Under the pieces are notes generated by a model. It worked only from the letters and a program-made list of their open reading frames with translations, was not told where the DNA came from and made no database searches. A DNA stretch of 64,000 nt from CAYPYI01 sp964415085 (GTDB taxonomy: Bacteria > Bacillota > Clostridia > Tissierellales > Tissierellaceae), in contig CAYPYI010000001.1 in NCBI GenBank assembly GCA_964415085.1, positions 81,382 to 145,381 on the forward strand, given 5' to 3'. Below, one piece after another: positions 25,281 to 34,624 of the stretch. The position numbers were made by a program, and so were the translations under genes. The stretch's first letter is position 1; every line of letters starts with the position of its first letter.

Positions 25281-27161
25281 TTAATTCCTCCTATCAATTA
25301 GTGTTTTATTTCCTTTTAAGTTTCTTAATTCGGAAGTCTCTTGTGTAGTCTCTAAAACTCCCAAATACTTACCATTTTCATCTCTTAAAGCAAAGTATTT
25401 TATGACAATAAACTTGTTATTTTTATCAATAAAGAATAATTCTTCATCTTTGTTTCCATTTTTGAAATCTTTAATAATTTCATTTACTATATCTAAACTC
25501 TTTTGAGGATGGCAATTATTTACATCCCTGCCTATTATTGTTCTAGTTCTAGGAAATACTCTATCTTCATTTTCTGAGAAGTATTTTACATAACCATCAC
25601 TATCCACAAAAGTAATATCTATGGGTATCTTGTTTAAAATTAATTCTAATTCCTTTAAATTCATATTCCCACTTGGTAAGTTTATATCAGATACATACGT
25701 CTTTTCAATATATGCTTTACCCTCATTATCTAAAATCCACTTTCTAATATCTGATAGTGAAGCTCCTTCTATATCGTCATTAAATACATAACCAATGTGC
25801 TCACTTTCCTTAGCTATTAATAACCAATCATTTGAATTGATAATCTCCTCTAACAAAGGTAAAAGAATTGTTTTTTCCTTTGTAACCATACTTTCTATTT
25901 TTAAAATAGCTTCATCCAACATATCATCAATATCCATCTCTTCATTTTCTATGAAATATCTTGATAATTTTAACAACTCTCTAATATCATCATCTACACC
26001 CCACATAACTTTAGGAGGTGCTGTTATATTTTCTTTTTCTAAATATGGAAATAGTAGGTTTTCTTTTCTTTTATAATGTAAATCTATTTTTAAAAGCTTA
26101 TCAATTGAAAAAACTAATTCTTTTTTGTACTCAATGCTTGTTTTATCCATTAAATAATTGTTTAAATTCTCTTTTAATTCTTTATCTATAAACTCAATTA
26201 TTCCATCATTTTCAGCTAAAAATACAAAAGCAGGATGGCCATATTCATATTCTTTAGTCCCTATTTTATCTTCAATATTACCTTCGAAAATACTTGCATG
26301 TATATCGCATAAATTCTGTATTTCTTCTATAGGAACTCCTTCAATTATAAGTTCTTTTTCTGCTTCAGCAATTTCTTCCGAACTTACTTTGCTAAGATTT
26401 ATAATAAACTCCTCTTTTACTTTATCTTTATTATCCCCTTTATGAAGCCTTCTTAATAGATGTTTAATTATTTCTTTTCTATCTTTTAGAGACATACTTT
26501 CATTAAATCTCTTAAATAATATATTGTTTTCTTTATGAATATGTCTAAATATGTCTTCTAACAGTTCCTCTAATTTAGAATAAAGAGTCTCTAAGATACT
26601 AGATACATATTGTGGCAAAATAAAATCATCTGCAATATTATATATCTCATCTATTAATTTATATATGCTTATATGCTCTTGCTCTAAAATTTTAATTTCC
26701 TCTAAAATCTTATTTTTATCTTTATTTTCTAAAATTAAAGGAAATATTTTATTCTCTTCTTTAACGAAATGCTCGATAAGCACTATCTTTAATTCAGTAA
26801 ATTTTCTATTAAAATCCAAGAAAATTTCTTCTTCATAATTTAAATCTTCAAATAATATTTTTATTATTAACTGATCAATATCTTTAATAAGACTTAGTTC
26901 ATAAATATGGTGTTTATTTATTATTAAATCTATTAATTCATTATTATCTAAATCTGTTATATTCTTATTCTCTTCATATTTATCGTTATTTAAATATTTT
27001 TCTATATCTATATCTTTATTAATTCTGTCTAACTGATTAAATAACAAATCGTCACCATTACAACAATAATTAATTCTATATTTATTAAACAAATTTTCTA
27101 GTTCAGGATATTTTATAACTGATTCGGCTAAGGTTAATGTTTTTAAATGATTTAAATTCAT
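25281..27161 (-). CDS. RIC-type/DUF438 hemerythrin-PAS fusion protein
   Basis: A 626-residue multi-domain protein. Residues 1-60 are a ScdA/RIC N-terminal domain (DUF542, with NYCC at 31-34). About 75-225 are a hemerythrin-like HHE domain, 235-300 are DUF438, and 305-440 are a second HHE region. About 500-610 are a PAS domain (FVDSDGYVKYFSENEDRVFPRT, then RDVNNCHPQKS). RIC proteins repair Fe-S centres damaged by NO or peroxide; DUF438-PAS proteins are common in anaerobes with unknown ligand. The two are normally separate, so this looks like a fusion. An FNR-type box sits at about -41.5 of its promoter. Confidence 0.88.
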   Translation of the reverse strand: MNLNHLKTLTLAESVIKYPELENLFNKYRINYCCNGDDLLFNQLDRINKDIDIEKYLNNDKYEENKNITDLDNNELIDLIINKHHIYELSLIKDIDQLIIKILFEDLNYEEEIFLDFNRKFTELKIVLIEHFVKEENKIFPLILENKDKNKILEEIKILEQEHISIYKLIDEIYNIADDFILPQYVSSILETLYSKLEELLEDIFRHIHKENNILFKRFNESMSLKDRKEIIKHLLRRLHKGDNKDKVKEEFIINLSKVSSEEIAEAEKELIIEGVPIEEIQNLCDIHASIFEGNIEDKIGTKEYEYGHPAFVFLAENDGIIEFIDKELKENLNNYLMDKTSIEYKKELVFSIDKLLKIDLHYKRKENLLFPYLEKENITAPPKVMWGVDDDIRELLKLSRYFIENEEMDIDDMLDEAILKIESMVTKEKTILLPLLEEIINSNDWLLIAKESEHIGYVFNDDIEGASLSDIRKWILDNEGKAYIEKTYVSDINLPSGNMNLKELELILNKIPIDITFVDSDGYVKYFSENEDRVFPRTRTIIGRDVNNCHPQKSLDIVNEIIKDFKNGNKDEELFFIDKNNKFIVIKYFALRDENGKYLGVLETTQETSELRNLKGNKTLIDRRN

Positions 27162-27199
27162 AATTATATCTCCTTTCTATTAGCTTACTTTGTTCTTTA

Positions 27200-27241
27200 A
27201 TTATATGGCTTTAGAAAGTAATTATATGTGATTTAAATCAA
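27200..27241 (-). promoter_or_regulatory. FNR-type box and promoter of the RIC/DUF438 gene
   Basis: Minus strand TTGATTTAAATCAC (27241-27228) matches TTGATN4ATCAA at nine of ten specified positions. A TATAAT -10 lies at 27205-27200. With a start at about 27193, the box centre is near -41.5, the class II activator position. Confidence 0.8.
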
Positions 27242-27242
27242 A

Positions 27243-27935
27243 CTAAGGTAAATAATTTTTTAATCCATCATAATCTTTAATAATAATCTCCTTATTCCCA
27301 ACTACATCAATATATCCTAATTTTTTTAAACTCATTAATCTTCTACTAATAGTTTCTCTAGTTAATCCGCAATAGTTTGCTAGTTCTTCTCTGGTTAAAT
27401 TAAGTCTTATACTTTTATTAAAGTTATTTTTTTCGTATAAATCTAATATTAAGCTAATTAAACGAACATAACTATCATTGGTGGCTAAATTTTGTGCTAG
27501 ATTTTGTAATCTAACTAATTTTTCATTCATTGCAGAAATGATTTTTATTCCTATAGAAGGATTTTCATTTATCAATTTAATTATACTATTTTGGTCTATG
27601 CTACATACTAATGATTCTTCTATAGCTTTAGCATTAAAATTATATTTCCCACTTTTAAATAAATCTAACTCCCCAGTAAAGTCTCCTGCTCCAAGAATAT
27701 CTAAAATCTGTTCCTTACCATCTATTGTAACCTTATATATTTTAACTTCCCCTTTATGAATAATTCTTAATTTATCTGATACTTCTCCTTCAGAAAATAT
27801 TAATTCACCTTTATTATATTTATCATGTCTAATAATACTACTTAGAAAATCTAATTCCTCATTAGATAAATCTTTAAATATAGGTACTCTTCCTTGGCAT
27901 AAAGCTAAAGAGCAACTTTTACAAATATTTTTCAT
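27243..27935 (-). CDS. FNR-like Crp family regulator with four-Cys Fe-S set
   Basis: About 230 residues: cyclic-nucleotide-binding-fold sensor, long helix, and a HTH with RETISRRL recognition helix, the E-x-x-S-R form that reads TTGAT. Cysteines at 5, 8 and 13 (CKSCSLALC) plus Cys111 (SLVCSID) line up with the four [4Fe-4S] ligands of enterobacterial FNR, though the second gap is one residue shorter. It should sense O2 or NO. The start at 27935 follows AAAGGTGATAATA. An FNR-type box directly after its stop drives the RIC/DUF438 gene, its likely target. Confidence 0.88.
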   Translation of the reverse strand: MKNICKSCSLALCQGRVPIFKDLSNEELDFLSSIIRHDKYNKGELIFSEGEVSDKLRIIHKGEVKIYKVTIDGKEQILDILGAGDFTGELDLFKSGKYNFNAKAIEESLVCSIDQNSIIKLINENPSIGIKIISAMNEKLVRLQNLAQNLATNDSYVRLISLILDLYEKNNFNKSIRLNLTREELANYCGLTRETISRRLMSLKKLGYIDVVGNKEIIIKDYDGLKNYLP

Positions 27936-28008
27936 TATTATCACCTTTTATTCTTTTAGTTTATATAGGGTATACTATGTATATAATATATTTTAGGAGG
28001 TAATTAAA

Positions 28009-28647
28009 TTGAATATTATAAAATTAGAAAATGTATATTTTAAGGATATATTACAAAATATTAATCTAAGTATAAATAAAAATGAGTATATATCTATCAT
28101 AGGAAAATCTGGTAGTGGAAAAAGTACACTTCTTAGACTTATTGGGTCATTAAGTAACCCAACTTCTGGAAATATTTATTATCTTAATAAACCATATACC
28201 CAATATGATCCTATTAAATTAAGAACTAATATTAGTTTTTCATTTCAAAATCCAATTTTGTTAGGTAGTATGGTAAAAGATAATTTTGAATTTGTATATG
28301 ATATTAATAATTTAAGCTATAATGAAGATGAAATTTTTTATTTTTTAGACTTGTTTAGTTTAAGTAAGGATATATTGGAAAAGTCTAATGACAATTTGTC
28401 CGGAGGAGAGGCTCAAAGAATTTCTCTTATTAGAAACTTAATCCTAAAGCCGGATGTTTTATTATTAGATGAGATAACATCAGCATTAGATGAAAAAAAT
28501 AGTATAATAATAATGGATGTTCTTAAAGAGTTAAATAAAAATACTACTATAATACAAGTAAGTCACAACATAGACCTTGCAAAAAGAGATGCTGACTATC
28601 TAATAGAGTTAAATGATGGCAAAATAATTAATAAGGAGGAATTATAA
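28009..28647 (+). CDS. fetA: ABC transporter ATP-binding protein, FetA-like
   Basis: A 212-residue ATPase subunit with Walker A GKSGSGKST, signature NLSGGEAQR, Walker B VLLLDEITSALDE and the H-loop VSHN. The downstream partner is a FetB/UPF0014 permease, so the pair is a FetAB-like iron exporter of the type linked to peroxide tolerance. TTG start behind AGGAGGTAATTAAA. Iron as substrate is inferred from the family; small regulators of the iron-export type are otherwise missing here. Confidence 0.8.
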   Translation: MNIIKLENVYFKDILQNINLSINKNEYISIIGKSGSGKSTLLRLIGSLSNPTSGNIYYLNKPYTQYDPIKLRTNISFSFQNPILLGSMVKDNFEFVYDINNLSYNEDEIFYFLDLFSLSKDILEKSNDNLSGGEAQRISLIRNLILKPDVLLLDEITSALDEKNSIIIMDVLKELNKNTTIIQVSHNIDLAKRDADYLIELNDGKIINKEEL

Positions 28648-29377
28648 TGCAGTTAACAAATAAAGCTTTATTATTATCTTCTTCGCTAGTTATGATTTCA
28701 ATATTTTTTTCTTACTGGCAAAAATTAAATCTAGAAAAAGATATAATAGTAGGTACTCTAAGAGCAATAGTTCAACTCTTTATTGTTGGTTATCTATTAA
28801 GCTATATTTTTAACTTAGAAAGTTATATCTTTACTACAATTTTATTAATTTTAATGATTTATAATGCTAGTATAACCTCAGCTAAAAGAGTTTCTAATAT
28901 TAAAAATATAAAATTATTTTCTTTTATTTCTATTTTTATAGGTACAAGTGTTACCTTATTTATACTACTTATTTCTAAAGCTATAGTTTATGTTCCTAAT
29001 GAAATAATCCCTATTTCAGGAATGATAATTAGTAACGCAATGGTAGCACTTAGCTTATCATTTAAAAATTTGTATTCAAATTTTGAATCTAACAAAAAAC
29101 AAATAGAGACAAAGCTTTCACTAGGTGCTAATAGATATCAAGCTTCTAAAGAGTTTATAAATGATGCTATAAAAACAGGAATGGTTCCTACTATCGACTC
29201 TTCTAAAACCTTAGGAATAGTTTCCCTTCCTGGTATGATGTCAGGCCTTATACTTGCAGGTGTTAGTCCTATAGATGCAGTCAAATATCAAATACTTGTC
29301 ACTTTTATGTTAATTGCAACAACTTCTATCTCATCTTTTATAGCCATATACTTATCTTATAAATCTTTTTATAATGA
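28647..29377 (+). CDS. fetB: ABC transporter permease, FetB/UPF0014 family (3' end lost in gap)
   Basis: The visible 243 residues cover nearly the whole permease: seven hydrophobic segments, and the family hallmark KLSLGANRYQA followed by IDSSKTLGIVSLPGMMSGLILAG-type sequence near residue 190. Only a short C-terminus can be missing. It overlaps the fetA stop by one base (ATG in TAATG). The gene runs into 100 Ns, so the true end and what followed are not known. Confidence 0.85.
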
Positions 29378-29477
29378 NNNNNNNNNNNNNNNNNNNNNNN
29401 NNNNNNNNNNNNNNNNNNNNNNNNNNNNNNNNNNNNNNNNNNNNNNNNNNNNNNNNNNNNNNNNNNNNNNNNNNNNN
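29378..29477. other. assembly gap (100 Ns)
   Basis: Exactly 100 unknown bases, the usual placeholder for a scaffold join of unknown size. The fetB end and the XRE start are both lost here, so the two sides may not be true neighbours. Confidence 0.99.
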
Positions 29478-29838
29478 AGAAAATAATATTAATCAAAAAG
29501 ATTTTGCTAAATATTTAAATATAAGTAATTCAACTTTATCACAGTATGAATCAAATTTAAGAGTTCCTAATGATGAAATAAAAAAAGATATAGCTAAGCA
29601 TTTTAATGTTTCAATGGATTATCTAATGGGCTTATCTAATATTAAAAACCCTTATTCTACTGAATATAAAAATAATGTTGACTTAGGTTTAGATATACTT
29701 GAAATATTAGCGCATGAAGGTGAAATTTCTGATAAGTATCTTAAAGAAAATATAACTGAAGAAGAAAAAAATAGAATTTTAAATAATCTAAAAAAAATGA
29801 TTGATATTTCTAAAATAATTAATGATAAAAACTTTTAA
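29478..29838 (+). CDS. XRE family HTH regulator (5' end lost in gap)
   Basis: The remaining 119 residues begin inside a Cro/C1-type HTH: INQKDFAKYLNISNSTLSQYE and LRVPNDEIKKDIAKHFNVSMDYLMG, as in small phage or SOS-type repressors. The C-terminal 60 residues are charged and helical. The missing N-terminus probably amounts to 10-15 residues. Target unknown. Confidence 0.8.
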
Positions 29839-29883
29839 AAAAATACCCATAAATTAAACTTAGATTTAATTTGTGGGTATTTA
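29839..29883. terminator. bidirectional terminator
   Basis: AAATACCCATAAATTAAA / TTTAATTTGTGGGTATTT hairpin between convergent genes. Confidence 0.8.
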
Positions 29884-29887
29884 TATT

Positions 29888-31084
29888 TTATATTCCTATT
29901 AATACTATTAACTTAAAAAGATAATTTGCAAATATCCCTGCGACAATACCTCCAATGGTATGAGATAATATTGCTTTACTAGTTAACTCTCTAAAGTTTA
30001 ATCCATCCATCATAGCAACATGGGTACTTAAATATCCACTCCAACACATACACATAGCAGTAAATACTGCAACATCATTTGCATTTACAATACCTTTTAA
30101 TACCATATTAGGAACTAATCCTATTGCTGCACCTGCAGCACCTAAAGCTGTTATTGGAACTGATATTGCCATAGGGGATGAAAATCCAAATAATGGTTTG
30201 GTTATAAAACTAATTTTTTCTCCAACCCATGGTAAAAATGCTACTCCTTCATAAGCTGCACCTGTATATATCCCATTATATGGTGCTCCATTTGTAAGTA
30301 TCATAACTATACTACAAATAATTAATACTCCTGGTACAATTGCAACACCTACTTTTACACCAGTCTCTCCACCTTCTAGCATTGTATTTAATAATCTTAC
30401 TCCGGTACTTCCTTCACTAATTTCCCTATATTCTAAAATATCATAAGTTGCTTTAGATGCATCTTCTGCTTCTTGCTCAATTCCATATATCTTTTTAGTT
30501 TGGTAAAGCATAATTCTAACAGAAACTATACTCCCAATAATAGCTGCTATATTTCCTACTAATGCAGCTAATATAAAGTTTTCACCTGGAACATCAGGAA
30601 GCCCCATCATAAATACTGTAACTATCATTCCCATTCCAAAAGATGTTCCTAAATTCGTTAAAGCTGGCAACTGATATTTTTTAAAATATCTTCTAAATCT
30701 GTGATCATCAGCTAATGTAAGTACAGCTGCATTATCTGATAAATATGTAGTAAATATACTTATTATGCTTGCTCCTGGTAAATCATAAAGTGGTTTCATT
30801 AATGGAGATAATATTTTATTAATCAAAGCTATTACCCCAAATTCTGTTAATATATTTGCCATAGCACCTGCTATAACAGCTATTGCAGTAATCTGAAATA
30901 CTGTTGTAAGAAGTAAGTCATAGGCAGTGGCTAGTAATGTATTAACTGCATTCATAAAGCCCATTTTGCTTCCTAAAGCCGCAAAGAAAAGCCCTATTAG
31001 TACAATGCATACAAAAGCTTCAATGCTTACAGCTTTTTTCAAAATAAGGCCATCTAGATCATTATTATTTTTAGTCTTATCCAT
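29888..31084 (-). CDS. CD0519/CD1768-like membrane protein (nucleoside-recognition-type)
   Basis: A 398-residue protein with about nine to ten hydrophobic segments. It has the gate-like LSDNAAVLTLADD and LTNLGTSFGMGMIV motifs and a C-terminal MCMCWSGYLSTHVAMMD stretch, which I associate with the CD0519/CD1768 family of Clostridioides-type membrane proteins. The transported compound is unknown. It stands next to gldA on the same strand but is separated from it by a terminator. Confidence 0.6.
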   Translation of the reverse strand: MDKTKNNNDLDGLILKKAVSIEAFVCIVLIGLFFAALGSKMGFMNAVNTLLATAYDLLLTTVFQITAIAVIAGAMANILTEFGVIALINKILSPLMKPLYDLPGASIISIFTTYLSDNAAVLTLADDHRFRRYFKKYQLPALTNLGTSFGMGMIVTVFMMGLPDVPGENFILAALVGNIAAIIGSIVSVRIMLYQTKKIYGIEQEAEDASKATYDILEYREISEGSTGVRLLNTMLEGGETGVKVGVAIVPGVLIICSIVMILTNGAPYNGIYTGAAYEGVAFLPWVGEKISFITKPLFGFSSPMAISVPITALGAAGAAIGLVPNMVLKGIVNANDVAVFTAMCMCWSGYLSTHVAMMDGLNFRELTSKAILSHTIGGIVAGIFANYLFKLIVLIGI

Positions 31085-31145
31085 AAATTCCTCCTTAATC
31101 TTTTATATTATTATAACATTTAAAAAAATATATTACTATCAAATA

Positions 31146-31177
31146 AAGATGGCTTCCTAAAAGGAAGCCATCTTTTA
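31146..31177 (-). terminator. gldA terminator
   Basis: AAGATGGCTTCC / GGAAGCCATCTT, 12 paired bases, just after the gldA stop. Confidence 0.85.
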
Positions 31178-31185
31178 TAAATTAA

Positions 31186-32280
31186 TTATCTAAACATCTC
31201 TACAATAGAATCTGCTGCAAGCATTGCATCAAATAATTTCTCTGGCGTAACTCCACCTAACATATTATGGATACTTTCTCCTTCTTGACAAGCTAATATG
31301 CTGGCTTCTTTTAACTGTTCTTTGTGTTTTTCCTTATCTAAACCAATTTCTTCTAAATTAACAGGTAGACCTACTGCATCACAAAATGATACAACTTCAT
31401 ATAACTCATCTTGACATGCCCCTTCTAATACAAGCTGCACAATAGTACCATATGCTACTAGTTCTCCATGACTCATATGACTACATTCTTTTACAATGGT
31501 AAGACCATTATAGATTGAATGTGCTGCTGCAAGCCCTCCATTCTCAGCACCCACACCACTTAAATAAGTGTTTGCCTCAACAACTTTTTCTAATGCAGGT
31601 ATTACAACTTTATTTTCAACTGCTAATTTTGCCTCTTCTCCATATTCAATTAAAGTTTCATAACATAATTTTGCTAATGCAAATCCTGCTTCTGTATGTC
31701 CACCAAAAGCCAAAGTAGGAGATAATGTTTCTCTACATGCTCTTGCTTCAAAGTAAGTTGCTAGTGCATCTCCCATTCCTGATACTAAAAATCTTACTGG
31801 AGCATTAGCTACTACTTCTGTATCAACAATAACTACATTTGGATTTACAGGATAAAATAAATAATCACTAAATTCTCCTTCTTCTGTATAAATAACTGAA
31901 AGAGCTGTACATGGAGCATCTGTTGCTACAACAGTTGGAACAATTACTATTGGTAAGTTTTCTTTATAAGCTACAGCTTTTGCTGTATCTATAGTTTTTC
32001 CCCCACCTACCCCAACTACTACATCTGATTTGTTTTCTCTAATTAAGTCTATAATTCTATCTATTTCTTTCCAAGTACTTTCTCCATTAAACTCCTCAAA
32101 TACTAAATTTATATCTGATCCTTCAAAGCTTTTTTCTATCTTTGATTTAGTTGCTTTCATTCCTGATCTACTACCTATAACATAAAATGATTTACCTAAC
32201 ATTTCAGTGTGATCCTTCATCTTGTATAATACATCTTTTTCTTGTACATATCTTGATGGTGTTCTCATTAATCTTTCCAC
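31186..32280 (-). CDS. gldA: glycerol dehydrogenase (iron/zinc alcohol dehydrogenase family)
   Basis: A 364-residue NAD-dependent enzyme that interconverts glycerol and dihydroxyacetone. The N-terminal Rossmann-like half carries VVGVGGGKTIDTAKAVA near residue 93; the helical half carries metal ligands in SGMGDALATYFEA, AAHSIYNGL and CSHMSHGELVAYG. The length is normal. The closest match is GldA; a related hydroxy-ketone reductase is possible. It is monocistronic and ends at a strong terminator. Confidence 0.9.
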   Translation of the reverse strand: MERLMRTPSRYVQEKDVLYKMKDHTEMLGKSFYVIGSRSGMKATKSKIEKSFEGSDINLVFEEFNGESTWKEIDRIIDLIRENKSDVVVGVGGGKTIDTAKAVAYKENLPIVIVPTVVATDAPCTALSVIYTEEGEFSDYLFYPVNPNVVIVDTEVVANAPVRFLVSGMGDALATYFEARACRETLSPTLAFGGHTEAGFALAKLCYETLIEYGEEAKLAVENKVVIPALEKVVEANTYLSGVGAENGGLAAAHSIYNGLTIVKECSHMSHGELVAYGTIVQLVLEGACQDELYEVVSFCDAVGLPVNLEEIGLDKEKHKEQLKEASILACQEGESIHNMLGGVTPEKLFDAMLAADSIVEMFR

Positions 32281-32425
32281 AATATCACTCCTTATTTATC
32301 TTTGTTAATTATTTGTCTAATAATATAATACTATATAAGGGTATTATTTCCAAGTTGAAAAGTTAATTTATTATTAAGTTAATTTCATATTTTCAGGGTA
32401 TAGTATTAGAAAAGGAAGGGATAGT

Positions 32426-33592
32426 ATGCTAAGTAGTTTTTTTATAAATAAAGTATTATTAAATAAAGATTTATCTTCAAATGCTGATAGGACTAAAATA
32501 GGTCTCATTTCTGGGGTCTTTGGAGTTGTTCTTAATTTACTACTTTTTATTATTAAAGTATCAGTAGGACTTGTTGTTAATTCTATAGCTGTTTTAGCAG
32601 ATGCTTTTAATAATTTATCCGATGCCCTATCATCTGTTATAACTATAGTAGGATTTAAATTATCAAGTTTGCCTGCTGATAAAGAACATCCTTATGGACA
32701 TGGTAGGATGGAATATATAACAGCTCTTGTTATAGCAGTTTTGGTACTACTTGTTGGATTTGAGTTTTCAAAAAGTTCTTTTGATAGAATCAAAAGTCCC
32801 AAGGATTTAAATTTTCAATTAATACCTTTTTTAATACTTGTTTTATCTATAATATTCAAACTTTTTCTATATAATTTTAATAAATCATTATCAATAAAAA
32901 TTGAATCTCCTGCGCTTTTAGCAACAGCAACTGATGCTTTAGGAGATATTTTTACCACTATTGTAATAGCTTTATCTCTAATTATTTCTAACTTCACTAG
33001 TTTTCCTATAGATGGATATATTGGCCTTTTAGTTTCTATTATAATAATATATTCAGGATTTACTTTAATAAAAGATACTATAAGTACCTTGCTTGGAAAA
33101 ACTTTGGATGATAGTATATTACAAGAAATAGAAGAACATGTTCTTAGTTACAAATATATTTCTGGTGTGCATGATTTAAATATTCATAACTATGGCCCAG
33201 GAAAAGTACTTGCAACTATTCATGTTGAATTTCCTGATACTGTGTCCGTTATAGATATTCATAGAATTATTGATCAAGCTGAAAGAGAAATATCTAATAA
33301 ATTTAATATAGATATGCTTATTCATATGGACCCAATAACTTCTAATAAAAAAGAAGTTAAAATGAAAAATGAAATTAGAAAAAGCTTGGAGTCTAAAAAA
33401 GAAATATTCTCTATACATGATTTTCGTATTAACTATGAAACTAAAGAAATTATATTCGATCTTATAGTAGATGGTGATATTATTTGTTCACTTGATGACG
33501 AAACTGAAATAATAAATGAAACATGTAAATATATTGGTAAGTTATATCCAAATTATAATATCAATATAAAACTATCTAAAGAATTTATTTAA
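32426..33592 (+). CDS. cation diffusion facilitator family efflux protein
   Basis: A 388-residue CDF transporter: six hydrophobic segments, the metal-site motif ADAFNNLSDAL in TM2, the HPYGHGRMEYI loop, ALGDIFTT in TM5, and a cytoplasmic ferredoxin-like C-terminal domain (about 215-300). The last 90 residues are a further extension. CDF members export Zn2+, Mn2+ or Fe2+ in exchange for protons; the D/N/D pattern does not settle which one. ATG after GGAAGGGATAGT; a shared terminator follows. Confidence 0.9.
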   Translation: MLSSFFINKVLLNKDLSSNADRTKIGLISGVFGVVLNLLLFIIKVSVGLVVNSIAVLADAFNNLSDALSSVITIVGFKLSSLPADKEHPYGHGRMEYITALVIAVLVLLVGFEFSKSSFDRIKSPKDLNFQLIPFLILVLSIIFKLFLYNFNKSLSIKIESPALLATATDALGDIFTTIVIALSLIISNFTSFPIDGYIGLLVSIIIIYSGFTLIKDTISTLLGKTLDDSILQEIEEHVLSYKYISGVHDLNIHNYGPGKVLATIHVEFPDTVSVIDIHRIIDQAEREISNKFNIDMLIHMDPITSNKKEVKMKNEIRKSLESKKEIFSIHDFRINYETKEIIFDLIVDGDIICSLDDETEIINETCKYIGKLYPNYNINIKLSKEFI

Positions 33593-33641
33593 AAATAGCT
33601 GCCAGTAACTAAAATTAATTAGTTATAAGCAGCTATTTCTT
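33593..33641. terminator. bidirectional terminator
   Basis: AAATAGCTGC / GCAGCTATTT arms with inner AACTAA/TTAGTT between convergent genes. Confidence 0.8.
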
Positions 33642-34605
33642 AATTAAGGCTATTTAATACATCATCGACCATTATACTTGTAGCATTAAGTCCTCCTGCA
33701 GCTACATACCAAACTTCAGATGTTAAATAAATAATATTTCCATCTTTATAAGCTTTTGTTCCTTTTACTATATCATTTTCAAGCATATCCTTTGCATAAG
33801 TTTCCCCACCAGCTATAACTGCTCTATCCATAACATATAGGTAATCTGGATCAATCTCTTTTAAATATTCGAAGTTTACTTTTTGTCCATGATTACTAAC
33901 TTCTATGTTTTCATCTGCTGGTTTTATACCAAATTCATTATATAATATACCAAATCTTGAATCTTCTCCATATACACTCATGTTTCCATCATTTGTCATT
34001 AAAAATAATCCATTTTTATTATTTTCTTTAACTTTTTCATTTAAAGTTTCAATCTTTCCATCAATTTCAGCTAACTTTTGATCAGCTAAATCATCTATTG
34101 TAAAGATTTCTTTAAGTGTAGATATATTTTCTTTAAAGGAATTCATATAATTACTTCCATCTACTGTTACATATAAAGTTGGAGCTATCTTTGAAAATTC
34201 TTCATATAATTCAGCTTGTCTTCCAGAAATTATTATTAAGTCAGGTTCTATTTCAAAAATTTTATCAAAATTAGGCTCAAATAATGTTCCTAAATCCTCA
34301 TATTTATCATCTTTATATTTATCTAAATAACTAGGAACACTTTTTTTGGGAAGACCTACAATATCAATTCCTAGTGCATCTAATGTATCTAAGCTACCAT
34401 AATCAAATACAACTATATTTTCAGGATTTTTCTTTATTTTAACTTCTCCTAATTCATGTACTATACTTATTTCTTGATTTTCTAATTCATTATTTTCTGA
34501 AATAACTTCCTCATTATCATTATTATCATTACTACTACATCCTACTGCTAATACTATTATTAACATACTAATCATAACCAATGTTATTTTTTTACTTAAT
34601 TTCAT
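33640..34605 (-). CDS. yclQ: siderophore ABC transporter substrate-binding lipoprotein (YclQ-like)
   Basis: A 321-residue lipoprotein: hydrophobic leader ending in lipobox VGCSS near residue 23, an Asn/Asp/Glu-rich spacer, then a class III binding-protein fold with VVFDYGSLDTLDALGI and EPDLIIISGRQ. It captures a ferric siderophore outside the cell. The gene order permease-permease-ATPase-binding protein is the same as yclNOPQ of Bacillus subtilis, whose substrate is petrobactin; the ligand here may differ. Confidence 0.88.
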   Translation of the reverse strand: MKLSKKITLVMISMLIIVLAVGCSSNDNNDNEEVISENNELENQEISIVHELGEVKIKKNPENIVVFDYGSLDTLDALGIDIVGLPKKSVPSYLDKYKDDKYEDLGTLFEPNFDKIFEIEPDLIIISGRQAELYEEFSKIAPTLYVTVDGSNYMNSFKENISTLKEIFTIDDLADQKLAEIDGKIETLNEKVKENNKNGLFLMTNDGNMSVYGEDSRFGILYNEFGIKPADENIEVSNHGQKVNFEYLKEIDPDYLYVMDRAVIAGGETYAKDMLENDIVKGTKAYKDGNIIYLTSEVWYVAAGGLNATSIMVDDVLNSLN

Positions 34606-34624
34606 TATTACACCCCTATTTTAT

